Assembly (NCBI GenBank): GCA_019448215.1 | Contig: CP080408.1 | Span: 1,178,001-1,242,000 of the forward strand | DNA: 64,000 nucleotides | From: Thalassovita mediterranea | Lineage (GTDB): Bacteria > Pseudomonadota > Alphaproteobacteria > Caulobacterales > Hyphomonadaceae | Reading direction: 5' to 3' | Part shown: positions 63,189 to 64,000 of the stretch, piece by piece | How the letters are laid out: every line of letters begins with the position of its first letter | Numbering within the stretch: the first letter of the stretch is position 1 | Notes under the pieces: model-generated | Told to the model about the DNA's origin: nothing | The model's database searches: none | What the model saw: the letters and a program-made list of their open reading frames with translations, nothing else | Program-made: the position numbers and the translations under genes

Positions 63189-63941
63189 TCAGGCGAAGAT
63201 AAATTCGGGTGTCGTGACCCCGGGCGCGAACACGCCTGCAGTCAGTCGCCCGCCATAGACTGCGCCCGTGTCGAGGTTGAAACGGCAGGGTGGGTCGCCC
63301 GCAAGTTCGGGTGACGCATCGTCTGTTGGCGTGTGGCCATGGATGACCGTCCAGCCTTCGAGCGGGCTTTCTGACCATTCTTCAGGATCGAAGAAGCGCC
63401 TTGAGCGCGTCCACATATGGGTCTGTGCTCCGCAATGCGGGAAGGTGGACGGGTCCACGCCGCCATGCACAAAGACAAGATGGCGATCTTCTTCCAGGTG
63501 AAGGGTCGGCAGGTTGCGGATCCATTCAATATGCTCTTCGGGCGGGTTGTTCGTGCCGCGATTAATATAGCTGTGCAGGGTGGCATCGCCGCCATTGCTG
63601 AGCCAGTGCAGGCGCGAGTCGCCATATCTTTCATCGGCGGCGTCCAGCATCATCTGCTCATGATTGCCGCGCAGGTTCACGACGATGATGTTCGTGCGCT
63701 CTTCCAGCTCACGAAGCAGATCGATTACGCCTGCGCTATCCGGGCCGCGATCGACATAGTCGCCGAGGTGGACAAGCTTCAGCCACTTGTCGGCATGGTT
63801 TTTCAGGTGATGGTCGACGATCTTCTGATGCAGGGCTTCCAGCCGCGCCAGCTCGCCATGGACGTCGCCAATTGCGTAGATGACAGACTGATCAGCCAAT
63901 GGATACCTCGCCGGTTCCAGTTCTTGCGCTACTGTTTTCAA
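63189..63941 (-). CDS. Metallophosphoesterase (PPP-type Ser/Thr phosphatase / ApaH-like)
   Basis: 250 aa. The metal-binding motifs of the PPP superfamily are in order: GDVHG (about residues 26-30), GDYVDRG (about 61-67), LRGNHEQM (about 95-102), HGGVDP and HGHTP near residue 206. The MPPs of this size include PrpA-like serine/threonine phosphatases and Ap4A-type hydrolases; which one cannot be told. It is 93 nt from ruvC on the same strand. Confidence 0.85.
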   Translation of the reverse strand: MKTVAQELEPARYPLADQSVIYAIGDVHGELARLEALHQKIVDHHLKNHADKWLKLVHLGDYVDRGPDSAGVIDLLRELEERTNIIVVNLRGNHEQMMLDAADERYGDSRLHWLSNGGDATLHSYINRGTNNPPEEHIEWIRNLPTLHLEEDRHLVFVHGGVDPSTFPHCGAQTHMWTRSRRFFDPEEWSESPLEGWTVIHGHTPTDDASPELAGDPPCRFNLDTGAVYGGRLTAGVFAPGVTTPEFIFA

Positions 63942-64000
63942 CGTCCCGCCTCCGGATAAGTTGAGGACATTCTACAGGCGGGGGGAATCCAGACTTGCGA

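Overview
The window reads as the origin-proximal segment of an alphaproteobacterial chromosome, most like a stalked or budding Caulobacterales/Hyphomonadaceae member (inference). The main clues are a gene order of the Caulobacter crescentus origin type (dnaQ-coaE-aroE-maf-ppsR | hemE-hemJ-rho-mnmE-mnmG-rsmG-parA-parB-holA-lptE-leuS), a full CtrA box (TTAA-N7-TTAA) and a cluster of CcrM-type GANTC sites beside hemE, and a CenR-like response regulator and NtrZ-like periplasmic protein next to leuS. Composition is GC-rich and coding density is very high. I see no insertion sequences, CRISPR arrays, rRNA or tRNA genes.

Layout. 1-3158 (minus): a five-gene chain ppsR>maf>aroE>coaE>dnaQ, each junction a 4-nt ATGA overlap; dnaQ runs off the left edge. 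3159-3514: probable oriC. 3515-12109 (plus): hemE, hemJ, rho, mnmE, mnmG, rsmG, parA, parB, with four parS sites written inside mnmE, mnmG and rsmG. 12098-16172 (minus): leuS>lptE>holA. 16214-23249: envelope genes (DUF3576 lipoprotein, porin, NtrZ-like, L,D-transpeptidase, CenR-like, DUF3108) mixed with thiE-like, yggS, xthA and rpmB. 23366-29877: lipoprotein amidohydrolase, cobS-cobT, phytase/esterase-like lipoprotein, TlpA-type thioredoxin. 29912-35509: argH-lptM-lysA-DUF4175. 35650-39808 (minus): dapF>mtaB>ftsY>fthC.

39861-50734 is mostly metabolic and transport: mesaconyl-CoA hydratase and a malyl/methylmalyl-CoA lyase type protein (suggesting the ethylmalonyl-CoA pathway), an ArsC-like reductase, a DUF302 lipoprotein, a beta-lactamase-fold hydrolase, a LysE exporter, RarD, an NSS transporter, an M28 peptidase and asd. 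Between lysE and rarD lies a sigma-54 consensus followed by a Rho-independent terminator, together predicting a small RNA of about 77 nt. 50932-55896 holds leuC, leuD and leuB, interrupted by a VOC protein and a secreted protein. 56049-57449 encodes an exported protein of five charged repeats of about 76 residues that I cannot assign to a family. The right end has rplS-trmD, a J-domain protein, bolA, two small membrane proteins, ruvCAB and a metallophosphoesterase.

Together the left third is a replication/segregation module: CtrA and DnaA sites at oriC, ParA/ParB next to their parS centromere, and DNA polymerase III subunits (epsilon, delta) on either side. The most unusual items are the sigma-54 small RNA candidate, the charged-repeat protein, the asd terminator abutting the M28 start codon, and three convergent gene pairs sharing a CTAG as both stop codons.
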